Assembly: GCF_030272615.1 (NCBI RefSeq)
Contig: NC_081414.1
Span: 663,660,938 to 663,724,937 of the forward strand
Length of the DNA: 64,000 nt
DNA from: Cryptomeria japonica
Taxonomy: Eukaryota > Streptophyta > Pinopsida > Cupressales > Cupressaceae
Reading direction: 5' to 3'
In this document: positions 12,257 through 23,640 of the stretch, piece by piece
Position numbering within the stretch: position 1 is the first letter of the stretch
Layout: each line of letters begins with the position of its first letter
Translations under genes and position numbers: made by a program
Notes under the pieces: generated by a model
The model's input: the letters and a program-made list of their open reading frames with translations, nothing else
What the model was told of the DNA's origin: nothing
Database searches by the model: none

Positions 12257-13340
12257 AGGTTGCCCACTAGTCTCGATACTCTGTCAGCTCAAACAACCTT
12301 GTCACCCCAGGGGGCGCCCCGTTTTTTGCCTTTTGCCAAAAGTTAACTCAAAGTGAATTACTTCACAATTGAGTAGTTATCTTGGGAGATATATGGTGAG
12401 TGATCTTGCGGGCGGATTCTTCCCCACCCTTGCACTATGATATTGAAGATGTTTGGATATTGACTCGGCTCAAAGTTTCTATTTCTAAAGTTATTAATCA
12501 GGCTTCCATTCGGTCTTCAGTGATAAAATCCCTTGGGAGGCTTCCCAACCTTTAGAACAAAGGCTTTACGTATCTTAAAGATACTAGGGGAAGGCTAATC
12601 GCTGAGCAAAACCATTGAAGGGACTTTCATCAACCTCCACTTTTAATTATAGTAGGTTGGAACACTTGGTGATAAAGTTGTTTCCCACTTAGGTCATTCC
12701 CCTCTCACCAACCATTTAAATGGTGCTCTAAGAGCAACTCGAGAGGGTAGATTTGATAAAGGTTTTAAGTACTTGAAATGAAGAAAGCATGAAAGAATGG
12801 TGTGGCTTTTTGGTCACCCAGTTAAGGGGAGAGTATATACCTTCCACTTTCGAGACAAAGCAAACAATCTTCTTTTTAACCTTTAAGGCAATGATTGGCT
12901 AACTTCTATTTGGAGATGTTGCTCCAACAAGCATGGTGTTCTTTTTAACCTTTCATAGCAAAGTGTGTATTTCCATAACTTTTGTAAAACAAACCTGGTC
13001 AACAAAATAAATCGTGATGTTTGGTCAACAAATTTAAAGTCGATAAACGAAAACTTTCCCTCTTTGCCTTGCACTAAAAGAGGGGATTCTTTTACTTTTG
13101 CAATGAATTGAAATTGATCCTTTTAGGCACCAAAGGAAGGCAAAGTTCGTTTTAGCCTTGCTAAAAGTAAATTTGCTTGTTCTTTTTAGAGACCCAAATG
13201 AAATGTTCTTACTAACTTGCAGGAATGAAAGGTTTGTTTAGTTGTTCTTTTTACCATGTAATGAGGAAAAGATGAAGTTTTGTTTTAAACACCAAAAGGA
13301 AGTATGAAGTTTGTTTTAAGCATCTTCAAGGCAAGATGCA
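12257..13340. other. Probable leader and/or LTR of element 1, boundaries not found
   Basis: A block at about 12680-12760 (minus: ctctcgag...gtgagaggggaatgacctaagtgg) resembles the element 2 leader at about 34285-34350, so at least part is untranslated leader. A GC-rich patch at 12305-12321 stands out but its position relative to that block argues against it being the primer-binding site. Spaced 'ttctttttaacc'-like words occur at 12870, 12940, 13181 and 13246. I found no paired LTR or target duplication. Confidence 0.35.
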
Positions 13341-16200
13341 AAATACTTATCCAGATACAATTATAATAAGAGATTGAACTGCAAAAGAGAATAACATCTA
13401 CCAAAATGCAAATAAAAATTACAACTTAATACTCATCTAATCCAACTTCCATCCATGTACTATAACACATCCAAACCATTGTATCACCTCAAACTCGCAT
13501 CACGTTCACATCATACTTCACTTCATTTCATACCATATATCTCTACTACCATGCACACCATAACCCAACTGATCTATCCTTTATATACCAACTAGATCAT
13601 CAATAACCTACCCAAACATTACATGTGAAAGGCAAAGGAGACATGTGAAGATTCACACCAAGTTGACACTCCTTCCAAATATCACAAAAAAAACTTTACA
13701 TGTAACCACTTGGACCAAAACACATAAGATGATTCATACCACTATGTTTTACCCAAACACTCAATCTGGACCCAAAAAAAGATATGGAGACTATGCCAAA
13801 ATAAGCATAATATGTTAGGAACATAATCCAATGATCCAAATGGACCCATAGAGTACTAGAAAGACAAGGAATATAGTGCATTTCTTCACAAAATCCTAAA
13901 AATGGCACACACTCTAGTCATAGACATAGATAGTTTTCACAGTGAAACATCTATCCAATTGAAAAATTGAAATGTAAGAATATCAATCCAGCATAATCAT
14001 TATACTCCAATCCACCAATCCTTTTGATACATATTTGGTACAACCATACATTACCAGAAAAGATACCATTCACTAGAGTAGTTTTCAGACCAAGAAAAAA
14101 GACATCAATCCTTTGGAAACATAGAATATCATCAACACTTACCTTCCAGAACACTTATAGCGAGTTTGCACATATAAAATAGAATATCCACATATTCGCG
14201 AAGGAAACTCATTTTTCTACACATAATCTACATACAACTTTGCATCATATCACATATCAGAAAATATTCGGATCAATATCAAAGACTTAACTAGAATACT
14301 ATTAGATCATATAATTTTACATCATGTCACTTCTAGACCAATAGCCAGACCATCAATCAAACTAGACATCAACAACCAACGATCAAACCAATAGCACCAA
14401 TAACCAAACCAACAATAATTTTGACATCAATGATGATCATATGTGCAAAACATAATTATTATTTGGATAATACACCTACCATTAACTCTACCCCTAAGCC
14501 TCATAATTATCTAAAGGATGAAGGCCAAACCCCCCTCCTAGTAGCCAAGGAAGGAATATTAAAATTAAACCTGATGTCCTATCTTCCTCTCATGCTATTT
14601 TGTTGTGTAATGCCTTACCTTATTCCCCCAAGAAACACAAGATTAACCTTGGTTGTGGCACACCCCCACTAGTGGTTGATATTTGCCCTAATGGGACCCC
14701 AGATAAAGGTAGGCATTAGCTGCAAAATTAGAGCACCTGAATGCTAGGTTTGGAAGTCTGCAAAATCCCCAAAAACTACCTAAGATGCAAGAGAAAAAGT
14801 GAATGGATAAAATGCTTAGAAGGGGGTATTGAGAACTTGGTCAAAATTAACACAAATCTGATGCATAAAAGTGTGATAGCGATGGTGATGATTGAGAAGA
14901 ACATAGAGAGAAAAAATAAGATAAAAGATCCCATGAAGATAAAGATGGACAGTCCAAAGGACAAAAGACCAACACCTTATCCCCTTTGAGTGGCAGAGCT
15001 ATAAGAGATGCTAGATGGATGGGGCTACATCTCTTAGTGTCCCTTTGTTGTTTCTTTTCTCTCTCTTTGCTAGCAGTAGTTTCTAATTTGTTGTTTCAAC
15101 ACTTTTATGTTTTTTATTATATAAACTATTTATAAACTCTTCGATCCTCTAGTTGGTAGGCTTGATCTCTAAGCTTTGGCCTTATTTTTTGACTGATGGT
15201 TGTTGATATGGATGTACAACTAGTTCAAAACCCCATTTAATCTAATCAAAAATAGTTTTTTAATAAGCTAAATATATAATACTTAAATAAAAAATATAGA
15301 CAAATTCAATTATTACAAGGAATTGTTTTATTTAATTTTGTTTATTTCACATTATATATAATTTAAATTTAAATTTTATTAAATCAATAAATTCTTTATA
15401 TTTTTTAACGAAATAAATTATTTAAAAAAATTAAATTAATACAATATTATAAATATGGCATTAAATATTTTTAATTTTTATTGAAATTTTAAAAATTAAT
15501 CTAATTATGATTTATTTAGGTAGCATGGATCTAATGCTAAATACACTTTACTTATATCATGTGCCATTCAAATTTTATAGATAAATTCACATCCATGACA
15601 CTCCAAAGGGTTCAACTTATAGCATTTTTGGGCTTCTATAAGAACTTGTTGGTATTAGCCAAGTTCTAGATACATCCATCATTTGTAAATATAAATTTAT
15701 ATTGTAAGTTGAATATTCTACTTGTTAGAGAACTTTCTCTTATCAATTAGCACACTAATGGAATGGCTTCTAATGAATATAATAAAGATGATAAAGGGTT
15801 GATTTGATAATAGAAATTTGCCTTTCATAACCTTAATCATAATGTATTATATTCAATATACAATGTAGTAATATCAAAATTCACAATATATTGTTATCTT
15901 TTGTTCATGTAAGTTTTGTTTTATGTACTAATATTAAGTTTTTGAATCCCACTACTTCTATAGTTTTTATTTTACTAGCTCTTCGGTGGATGATTTGAAT
16001 GATTTTGAATTTGTGACAACATTCACATTACTTATAGTATTCCCATGGCTCTTTATTCTTCGCTCACCAACATTATCATAGACAACCACAATAATTTATA
16101 TTTGTTATTGTTTAACTGATTATTATCAACTATACTTTTAACCATTGAAAATAAACTAACCAATCTATGAAACACTTTATGAAGAAATAACTTCATCATC
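13341..16200. other. AT-rich DNA with no recognisable gene
   Basis: I see no conserved domain. A TATATAAAG-type TATA-like word lies near 13578 on the minus strand. 14741-14989 is open for 82 codons and Lys-rich, but has no recognisable motif. 15240-15500 is extremely AT-rich. The stretch may hold unrecognised old transposon sequence. Confidence 0.4.
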
Positions 16201-16203
16201 AAT

Positions 16204-16889
16204 ATTTAACAAATATTTATTCAAAAAAATAAGGTAACTTCAATTATGTTGATAGGGACTTAGGTATGAGTTCAACTAACAATCTACAAGAGCTCTTTAA
16301 TAAAATTCACTATCATGGGGATGACCCCACAATGCAACAATTAGCTGTCAGCCTCCTACATGGGAGGTCTTGGGTTCGAATTTGTTGGACCCCCACATTG
16401 TTTGGTAGGCATGTGCACAGGTGGCATACGATAGCGGTGGAGTCTACTAGATGTGCAGGCTATAAACAGTGTTGATAGAGACCATCATTGTAGTCAACAA
16501 GCCACAGAGGTGTGTGTTAGTTTGTAAGTAGGCATACGAAGAGCTACCAAACAAAGATAGAAGGAGTTGTTGTTGGAGTGATAAGGTATGTGGAGAGATA
16601 AGGAGCCCCCCAAGCTGGAGAGATAAGGTGTCAAGGAAGATTGGAGGGATAAGGTTTGAGCCTCTATTGGAGAGATAAAGAGTCAGAGGAATGGAGAATA
16701 AGGTGTTAATGCCTCAGTAGGCCAAATATAACCATGGGGATGGGGTCCCTCATTGTGACCCCACTGACAAACAGCTCTAGTCAAAAGTGACGGCTTTGGC
16801 CTCTTACCAAGCAAAAATAAATAAAAATAATGACTAAGTTTAACAAATATTTATCCTAAAGAACAAACTTAACTTCAACTATATTAATC
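16204..16889. repeat. About 48-bp imperfect direct repeats flanking a SINE-like element
   Basis: 'tttaacaaatatttatt...taacttcaattatgttgat' at about 16204-16253 recurs in altered form at about 16840-16889 (tttaacaaatatttatcc...taacttcaactatattaat). The pair is longer than usual SINE target duplications and has diverged, so it may be a pre-existing tandem duplication into which the SINE landed. Confidence 0.5.
16290..16832 (+). mobile_element. tRNA-derived SINE-like element
   Basis: A tRNA-like head includes an A-box-like tagctgtcagcc at about 16342-16353, an anticodon-stem-like cctcctacatgggagg, and a B box ggttcgaattt at 16373-16383. The A-to-B spacing is that of tRNA-type RNA polymerase III promoters. 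The body has five degenerate tggagagataagg-like repeats (16590-16710). The 3' end is an A-rich tail 'gcaaaaataaataaaaataatg' region at about 16812-16832. No coding capacity is expected. Exact ends are uncertain. Confidence 0.6.
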
Positions 16890-17035
16890 GCATGTAAAAT
16901 TAATATACATTCAACTTACAAAAATTTGACTCTATGTTGATTTATATCTTCTATTTAAAAATGTTAATTCATCTATTGATTAGAAAACAAATATTATTAC
17001 TATAATAATATTCAATTAGAGACAGTTGCCACTTA

Positions 17036-17250
17036 TTTTGTCTAAAAGCACTACTCGTGCAAAAGATAGTTGAAATATTTCTGTGAGTACCACTACCACA
17101 TCGCTTGTTACACACCATTTTATTGTTCGAAGGGATACAAATAGTAGCCTTTACTGACAAGGTTCAAGAGGAAATCCACAAAGACACTTATTTTGGGAAT
17201 ATACAGACACAGGAAACTCGTTCAATGGCTTACCTTGTGGAATCTCGTTT
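17036..17250 (-). pseudogene. 3' end fragment of an LRR gene
   Basis: Minus-strand 17250-17154 encodes EIPQGKPLNEFPV followed by the C-terminal cap KCLCGFPLEPC and a stop, matching the last residues of the intact LRR protein at 18255-19868. The 3' flank (17036-17150, with 'actactcgtgcaaaag') also matches the flank of that gene at about 18050-18180. The rest of the gene is missing upstream of 17250. This is the remnant of a tandem copy. Confidence 0.85.
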
Positions 17251-18254
17251 TATTACATTCAATTGCTTTCATGTATCAAATAAACTCATGTTAGATATGT
17301 TTAAGTTAGCTAATCCAACTTCTTATCAATTGATTAATGTAATTTCTTTTTTTTTCATTATTTATATTCTTTTAAGTTGTTTTTAATAATAAATTTAATA
17401 ATTTACGTATTTTACATAGATTATTTAAAATAGATATACTAGTAATACTATACAACCACAACATAGTGGAAAGATTTTATGTAAACAATAACCCGTTAAC
17501 AATGAAATTGATCTCTTCGATGACTATTAGATTGGTGGTTATGCAACGGATTGGGGAGATGAAAAGGTAGGACCTTCAGTAGGAGATTTGTTCGGTAATG
17601 CATTAGATGTGGCCTCCTCTATAATTTAGACAATCTCGTTTCCTCCTTCGTTGTGTCTTCAAATGGTAAGCCCCATAATTCCTTTGAATCACACAAAGGC
17701 AGTGATTCTCTAACAGTGGAGCAATGGCAGTTGCGATCACACGGTCGACATTGACCTGTCTCTGGCGGTCTGTTTGCTCAAATGGTAATTCAACTGTTTT
17801 AATGGTTTTGTGTAAATTCAAGCTTTTAACCTATTTTAATTACATTAAACCTGCCAGAGTTAAAATTATATATAGAATTTGATTTAAGATATAGAGTTTG
17901 AGTAAGGGTTTTGTTTAGATTTTATATAAAATAATCAAAACAAAGCGAAAATAATTAAAATGATATCTCTCGACTTCATTTACATACATTTCTTTAAATT
18001 TAGACATGCTACTTATAATACTTAATTCATACAGGCATACTCGCAACTTATTTTATGCAAAACACTACGGGTGCAAAAGAAGTTTCAAATTTTTCTTCGC
18101 TTTTATTGTATGTACCACCACATTGCTTGGTACACTTCCTTTTATTATGCAAAGGGATACAGATCAGAAACCTTTGATAACAAGCCCCAAGAGGCAATCC
18201 ACACACACGGAAATTTGGCACACGGTTCCTTATTATGAGAGGGTACACAGATTA
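17251..18254. other. Spacer between the LRR fragment and the LRR gene
   Basis: No gene is seen. 17590-17800 is less AT-rich than its surroundings but has no recognised motif. 18050-18254 is the 3' flank of the LRR gene, shared with 17036-17153. It contains a second partial copy of the last coding bases ('ccaagaggcaatccaca') at about 18187-18203. Confidence 0.45.
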
Positions 18255-19868
18255 CTAACAAGGTCCAAGAGGCAATCCACAAAGACATTTATTGTGGGAA
18301 TAGGAAGACACGGGAAACTCGTTCAGCGGCTTCCCTTGAGGGATCTCTCCACACAGCTGATTATAGCTCACGTTCAGCTGGGTCAGATTCCTTAGATTTA
18401 ACATCTCCCCGGGAATTTTCTCAGTAAGCCCATTCTTCGACAGATCTAAAGTCTTCAAATCAATCAACTTGCCAATAGATGGAGTGATGCTTCCATACAG
18501 CTGATTGGAATGGAGATCAAGTGTCTGCAACCAGCGGGAGAAATTGACTCCGCTGGAGAAGTTATAGCTGAGCTGATTGTTTGACAAATTAGCGTGCCTT
18601 ACGAACGTCATGGCCTCGAAAAATTCGACTGCACTGCCTCTGATATTGTTGGCAGAGAGATCAACCGAAAGGAAAGTTTGGGTGGCCGTCCAATCCTTGA
18701 GCCTGGGCTTCCAGTCCTCGAACCGCATGTCGATCCCACACCCGGCCAAACTGATCTCGATCCCGAAGCTTGAATTCGTGATCCAAGTGGGAATAGAATT
18801 ACCCAGCTTGAATTCATTGTAAGACAAGTCCAAGAAGCTAGGAAGTGAAGGCAGAGACGGAAGCGGGTTCGTGAGCTTGTTCCCGGAGACCTTGAAAGTA
18901 TCCAGAAAGCTCAAGAGAGAAAAAGAGGCCGGCATAGGGCCTCCCAGAAAATTTCTGGAAAGATCCAGATTGTTCAATCTTGAAAGGTTGCCCATAGATG
19001 CTGGAATGTAGCCCGTCAGCCGGTTATCCTCCAAATGCAGCCAAAAAAGTCTGCTCAAACGACCGAGCGAGGAAGGAATTATGTAGGTTAGCTTGTTGTT
19101 GTTCAAAGACAGCATACCAAGCCCCGAAAGGTTTCCGTAAGAGGAAGGGATTCTGCCCACCAGTGCGTTATGCGAAGCGTCCAGCAGAAAGAGCGTTGGG
19201 ATGAAGCCGATGGACTCGGGCAGAGAACCGTATAAGAGGTTGTTGTTTAGTCTGACTGTATCCAATCGACTCAGATTCCCCATTGCGTGGGGAATTGTGC
19301 CGGTTATACGGTTTTCTTCGAGTTCCAGCACTTCCAGATTGCTCATCGTTGTAATGGCCGGCGGGATGATTCCCCGTAGCCTGTTTCGGCTCAGGCTCAG
19401 TACCCTCAGCTTACTCAGCCTGGGTATCCAAGACGGCATTTTGCCGAGGAAATCGTTGTCCGCTAGATCGAGCAGGTCTAGATGTTGCAGGCGGGCGATT
19501 GAATTGGGGATTTTTCCGGTGATTTTTCTCCACCTTGGAATCTGGAAGTAGACAAGCTCCGTGAGGTCGCCGATGGATTTGGAGAGCGTGCCGGCCATGT
19601 AGAGGGTGGTGTTGGATGGATCGGACGGGGAAAGTTGGATCATTGTTACTCTGCCTGTGTTGACATCACAGCTCACTCCGTCCCAGTTGCAGCAGTTGGG
19701 TATCCTTCCCCAAGAGCTCAGGGCGCCCGTCGGGTCTTGTATTATGCCTGCCTTTATTTCCAGTAGGGCTTTTCTGTCTGCTTCGTTGCATTGCACGTCT
19801 GCTGCGACTCTACTTGAATACAGAGCATATATTGAAAGCAACCCTAAGAGCTGCATTGCAGGGCCCAT
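18255..19868 (-). CDS. Secreted leucine-rich-repeat protein (RLP/DRT100-like), intact
   Basis: The single uninterrupted 537-residue ORF is GC-richer than its surroundings. Residues 1-23 are a signal peptide ending VAA. An LRRNT_2 cap follows (CNEADRKALLEIKAGI ... CCNWDGVSCD), with paired cysteines. About 16 plant-type LRRs (LxxLxLxxNxLxGxIPxx) run from residue 90 to about 515, with several N-glycosylation sites. The end KCLCGLPLGPC is the C-terminal cysteine cap. There is no transmembrane helix or kinase, so it should be an apoplastic or wall protein. Such proteins can act in recognition or as co-receptors, which cannot be told from sequence. A TATA box lies about 60 bp upstream of the start. 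Its relatives in this window are all broken, so this is the surviving member of a local array. Confidence 0.92.
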   Translation of the reverse strand: MGPAMQLLGLLSIYALYSSRVAADVQCNEADRKALLEIKAGIIQDPTGALSSWGRIPNCCNWDGVSCDVNTGRVTMIQLSPSDPSNTTLYMAGTLSKSIGDLTELVYFQIPRWRKITGKIPNSIARLQHLDLLDLADNDFLGKMPSWIPRLSKLRVLSLSRNRLRGIIPPAITTMSNLEVLELEENRITGTIPHAMGNLSRLDTVRLNNNLLYGSLPESIGFIPTLFLLDASHNALVGRIPSSYGNLSGLGMLSLNNNKLTYIIPSSLGRLSRLFWLHLEDNRLTGYIPASMGNLSRLNNLDLSRNFLGGPMPASFSLLSFLDTFKVSGNKLTNPLPSLPSLPSFLDLSYNEFKLGNSIPTWITNSSFGIEISLAGCGIDMRFEDWKPRLKDWTATQTFLSVDLSANNIRGSAVEFFEAMTFVRHANLSNNQLSYNFSSGVNFSRWLQTLDLHSNQLYGSITPSIGKLIDLKTLDLSKNGLTEKIPGEMLNLRNLTQLNVSYNQLCGEIPQGKPLNEFPVSSYSHNKCLCGLPLGPC

Positions 19869-19924
19869 GGATTCACAAGATAAAAATTAACATGTCCTGA
19901 ATGAAGAAGATTGACTGGTCCATA

Positions 19925-19933
19925 CATTTATAG
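19925..19933 (-). promoter_or_regulatory. TATA box of the LRR gene
   Basis: Minus-strand ctataaatg lies about 57-65 bp before the ATG at 19868. The same word sits at the same distance from the ATG of the truncated LRR copy (29005-29013), and a variant occurs at 30612-30621 in an orphan upstream block. Conservation between copies supports function. Confidence 0.65.
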
Positions 19934-20895
19934 TCAACCCAAGAAATTTAAAAACAATGAGATGGCGCGGATACGTACATTCACGATCGTTTCCGTGCTC
20001 ACGAAGGATGGAGAATGCGTAACCTTGAGCCATTTGTATGAAGCACGACAGAGTTTCCTTGAATTTTGAGGATTCTCCTTATCCTGATGAGGAGCATGAC
20101 AGAGTTTGAAAGATTTAATTATTGCAGGAAGCCAAGCAAAAGAGCAGACCCTCGGCTTGAAATAAGATCAACTAGGCCATGAACGTTTATCTCTAAGTGC
20201 TTTATGATATTCAAAGTCATCACAATTGTCTAAATTGAGTAGCATACAAATAGAGCTGAATTGACTCCCTATAAAAAAAACTATAGTGAGTTGGTGTAGA
20301 GTGTAGAGCTACAAGCAAGGGAGGATACGGTACACACAAAAAAGGGTGATCACATGTTACATTATCTTATCGAAGTGGTAGACAAACTTCTTGTCGTTGG
20401 CAAACCTATTCTTAAAACTTCAACACCATTATTTCAAATGGATTATTTCTCGAATTAGAGGCCATTATCCAATCCTAAATTTAACTTTATAACATTGAAA
20501 ATTGTATATAATGTATTTTGTATTTGTTTTTTAATTATTTTGATTAATTTGTTTGTGATGTAATGATTAGCATGTAAAATGATTTATTTTGTTTGAAAAT
20601 TGACAAATAACTTAATTTTAAATTGATTTAATTTGCATTTATTTCTAAGGTTTAAGTTAAATTTTAGTTTATCCATTTTTCAACTAAGGTAAAAATAATA
20701 ATTGTGGAATAAATCAAGGTTAGTTATGTGATTTTAAAAAATGAATTTAGATTTTAATTGTTTTTTTTTAATTTGATTTTTAGGACCAAATATTTCCCTC
20801 AAATTTGTCATTATGAGTTGACTTAAGAGTGAAAATATTTAATTTGCATGATAAGATTATGTATAAAGGGGAAAAACCTAATCATTACATACTAG
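19934..20895. other. LRR upstream region and AT-rich spacer
   Basis: About 20090-20260 ('gacagagtttgaaagatttaat' ... 'cacaattgtctaaattgag') matches the upstream regions at 29300-29430, 30845-31000 and 63230-63370. The remainder to 20895 is AT-rich with no gene seen. Confidence 0.55.
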
Positions 20896-21191
20896 TGTTA
20901 AGATATAGCCCTCGTGAATCTAACTGATGATAAATCGGTTATTATCTAGAGAGTGATATATTAATAGAGCATACAGTTCGGAAATTAAACATAAACAAAC
21001 TAATTGTTATGAATAGTTGCCTCCGTAGGGGCATGTCCATACATGGAAACTGCCACGTATGGACATGTTCCTACGTAGGAAACCTTTCCTCTTGTATTTA
21101 AACTGGATTCAATGATGGAGACGATCAATAACTCATGGCAACCAGTCTTCCAGAATCACTATCATTATTCTTCAATCCATATTTCACAACA
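20896..21191 (+). repeat. 5' LTR of the Copia element
   Basis: 296 bp, starts tgttaag and ends cacaaca. It contains a hairpin, catgtccatac at 21032 pairing with gtatggacatg ending 21067, that is also present in the 3' LTR. Confidence 0.95.
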
Positions 21192-21204
21192 TGGTATCAG
21201 AGCC
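21192..21204 (+). other. Primer-binding site (initiator tRNA-Met type)
   Basis: tggtatcagagcc directly follows the 5' LTR. This is the standard Copia primer site, complementary to the 3' end of initiator tRNA-Met. Confidence 0.92.
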
Positions 21205-21325
21205 AGCATATTAAGAGAATAAATTAGACAACCATATTACTCATAAGCATTTATCGGAAGTAAATAACAAATCGACACAGAGGCTATATACGTAGAGGAT
21301 ATATCCAACTAAGAAAATATTCAAA

Positions 21326-22129
21326 ATGTCAAGTAATATGAGAGTGGAAGATAGACTCAAAGGAGCCTCCAACTTCATTTCCTGGAAGATAGGAATCATT
21401 GCCATTCTTGAAGAACTAGAATTAGTGTCTTACATAGAAGAAAATTTAGACATGCCAAATGATGAACTAGAGAAATCTACCTGGAAAAGGCGTAATAATA
21501 AAGCAAACAAAATATTTATTGACTCAGTCAAAGATCATATTCTTCCATCTATAGCCAGACTGCCTAAAGCATATGAAGTATTTAAAACCATTAAAAATAC
21601 ATATGAAGTTAACAATGCGAGCATAATGTTAACCTTGAAACAACAACTTTTAAACATAAAGATGAATAAAGATGATACAATATCTACACACTTTTCAAGG
21701 ATATCTGAATTAAAAGACCAATTACAAACTATTGGAAATGAGGTAGATGATTAAGAAATCTCTCTCATAGCCCTAAGAGGATTACCAATTTCATGGGAAT
21801 CCTACATTCAATGTATTAGCAGAACACCCCCCTTACCCAAATTTGAACAACTTAAGAATGAGTGCATTCAAGAGGAATCTCGACTAATCTCAAGAGGATT
21901 AGGGCCAAATAAAGAAGGAGAAATCCAAGCACTTAATACAAATACCTTCAACAAAAAGAAAAAGTTCTCCAAACGGAAGAGAGGAAATAATAACCATCAG
22001 AAAAGAGATATGTCTAAAATTCAGTGTTACAAATGTGACAAATATGGGCACACTCACAGGAATTGTCCAGAAAGAAAGAAAACACAAGCTAAGCCGAAGT
22101 CAAAGGAGAAAACTCACTTTTCTTCTTAG
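21326..22129 (+). pseudogene. gag of the Copia element
   Basis: It starts MSSNMRVEDRLKGASNFISW, a typical Copia Gag opening. It continues through the UBN2-like capsid (LKQQLLNIKM, ISELKDQLQTIG) and ends with one CCHC zinc knuckle, CYKCDKYGHTHRNC, at 22024-22065. An in-frame stop lies at 21752-21754, and a one-base frameshift lies between the zinc knuckle and protease near 22113-22129. It would form the particle shell and bind RNA. Confidence 0.9.
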
Positions 22130-23640
22130 CCCTATCAAGCGAAATAAATACAAATAAAAAAACTTGGATCATAGACAGTGGAGCATCAAGGCATATAACT
22201 GGATTCAGAAATCAGTTTGGAACACTTAACGGGTACTCAAGTGAAGAGATTACTATTGGAGATAACTCCACATATCCTGTGAAAGGAATTGGGACCTGTA
22301 CTATCAAACTAAGAAATGGAGTATCTCTACAATTAAAGGATGTTCTGTTTGTACCTGGAATAAAAAGAAATCTAGTCTCAATCTCAGGCCTAGCCGATCA
22401 AGGATATCGTGTTACCTTCAATGAAGATAAAGTTCTACTCTGGCCTAAAAATACAAATATAAAAAATGCCATAACAGTAGGTTCAAGAGATGGTAGCCTA
22501 TACAAACTATGTAGTGATCAAAAGGAAGCACTGAAACTTGAAGTTTCAAATAATAATGAATTATGGCACAAAAGATTAGGACACCTAAGATATAGTGCTC
22601 TATCCAACATAAAGAGGATTACTTCAGGACTGCCCCAACTAAAATCTGAACACATAGGCATTTGCAAAGGATGTGCCTTGGGAAAGAATGTGAAAGTTTC
22701 TTTTCCCTCAAGCGAGCACAAATCAAAAGTTATTTTACAACTAATTCACTCAGACCTATGCAGTCCCATGTCAACACCATCCCTAACTGGATCCTTATAC
22801 TACATAATCTTTGTTGACGACTACTCTTGAAAAACATGGATATATTTTCTAAAGTGCAAAGACTCAAATGAAGTACTATCTAAGTTCAAAGAATTCAAGG
22901 CACTAGTAGAAAACTAGTCAGGGAAGAAAATTAAGGTGTTAAGATCCGACAATGGGGGAGAATATACATCTGACAACTTCAAAGACTTTTGTAATTCTGT
23001 TGGGATTAAGAGGGAGTATACTATACCATATAATCCACAACAGAATGGAGTAGTAGAAAGAAAGAACAAAACCATAATTGAAGCAGAAAAAGCCATGATG
23101 CATGACCAAAACTTACACACTTCATTCTGGGCAGAAGCTTCAAATACAGCAGTCTACATTTAAAACAGATGTCCGCACTCAGTTCTAGAAAACATAACTC
23201 CTGAAGAAGCTTTTACAGGGAACAAACCAGACTTAAGTCATTTAAGGATATTTGGCTGTCCCGTATATATACATGTTCCTAAAGAAAAGAGGACAAAACT
23301 AGAACCATCTAGAAAAAGAGGTATCTTCATTGGCTATAGTGAAAATACTAAAGGATATCGTATTTACATTCCAGGGAAAAAATCTGTTGAGATAAGTAGA
23401 GATGTAAAGTTTGAAGAAAACACTACAGTCAAAGAACCTGAGGATGATAACATTACTAAAGAAGAAGAAGATCACATAATTGAGATTGAGAGGGAGAATA
23501 TCATAGAAAATTCCAAACCTTCAGACACTGAGAGGGAGGACATCATAAGAGCTTATGAACCTCTTGTTGACAAAAATATTGAAACACTCAATAACAAGAA
23601 AAGACCTCTATGGGCAAGGAAAATGATTTAAGAGAATAAT
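22130..23640 (+). pseudogene. Protease and integrase of the Copia element
   Basis: The protease motif WIIDSGASRHIT has its DSGA at 22174-22185. Integrase has an HHCC zinc region (HKRLGHL ... CKGCALGK, 22566-22685). Its catalytic triad is Asp at 22752-22754 (IHSDLC), Asp at 22948-22950 (RSDNGGEY) and Glu at 23056-23058 (VVERKN); the second Asp and Glu are 35 residues apart, the D-D-35-E spacing. The GKR-like end (FGCPVYIHVP ... KRGIFIGYS) follows. In-frame stops at about 22828, 22918 and 23161 break it, but all three catalytic residues remain. Confidence 0.92.

Noticed and set aside
12305-12321. GC-rich ccccagggggcgcccc as the primer-binding site of element 1
   Set aside because: A leader block shared with element 2 lies on the LTR side of it (about 12680-12760), so the primer site should be further right; the match to tRNA-Lys is also imperfect.
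12870-13260. Tandem repeat based on ttcttttta words
   Set aside because: Spacing is irregular (69, 241, 65) and similarity does not extend beyond the word.
14741-14989. Lys-rich 82-codon frame as a gene
   Set aside because: No motif, AT-rich context, no homologue recognised in the window.
18577-19890. Open frames antisense to the LRR gene
   Set aside because: Shadows of a GC-richer coding region, with no domains; the sense frame has a full LRR protein.
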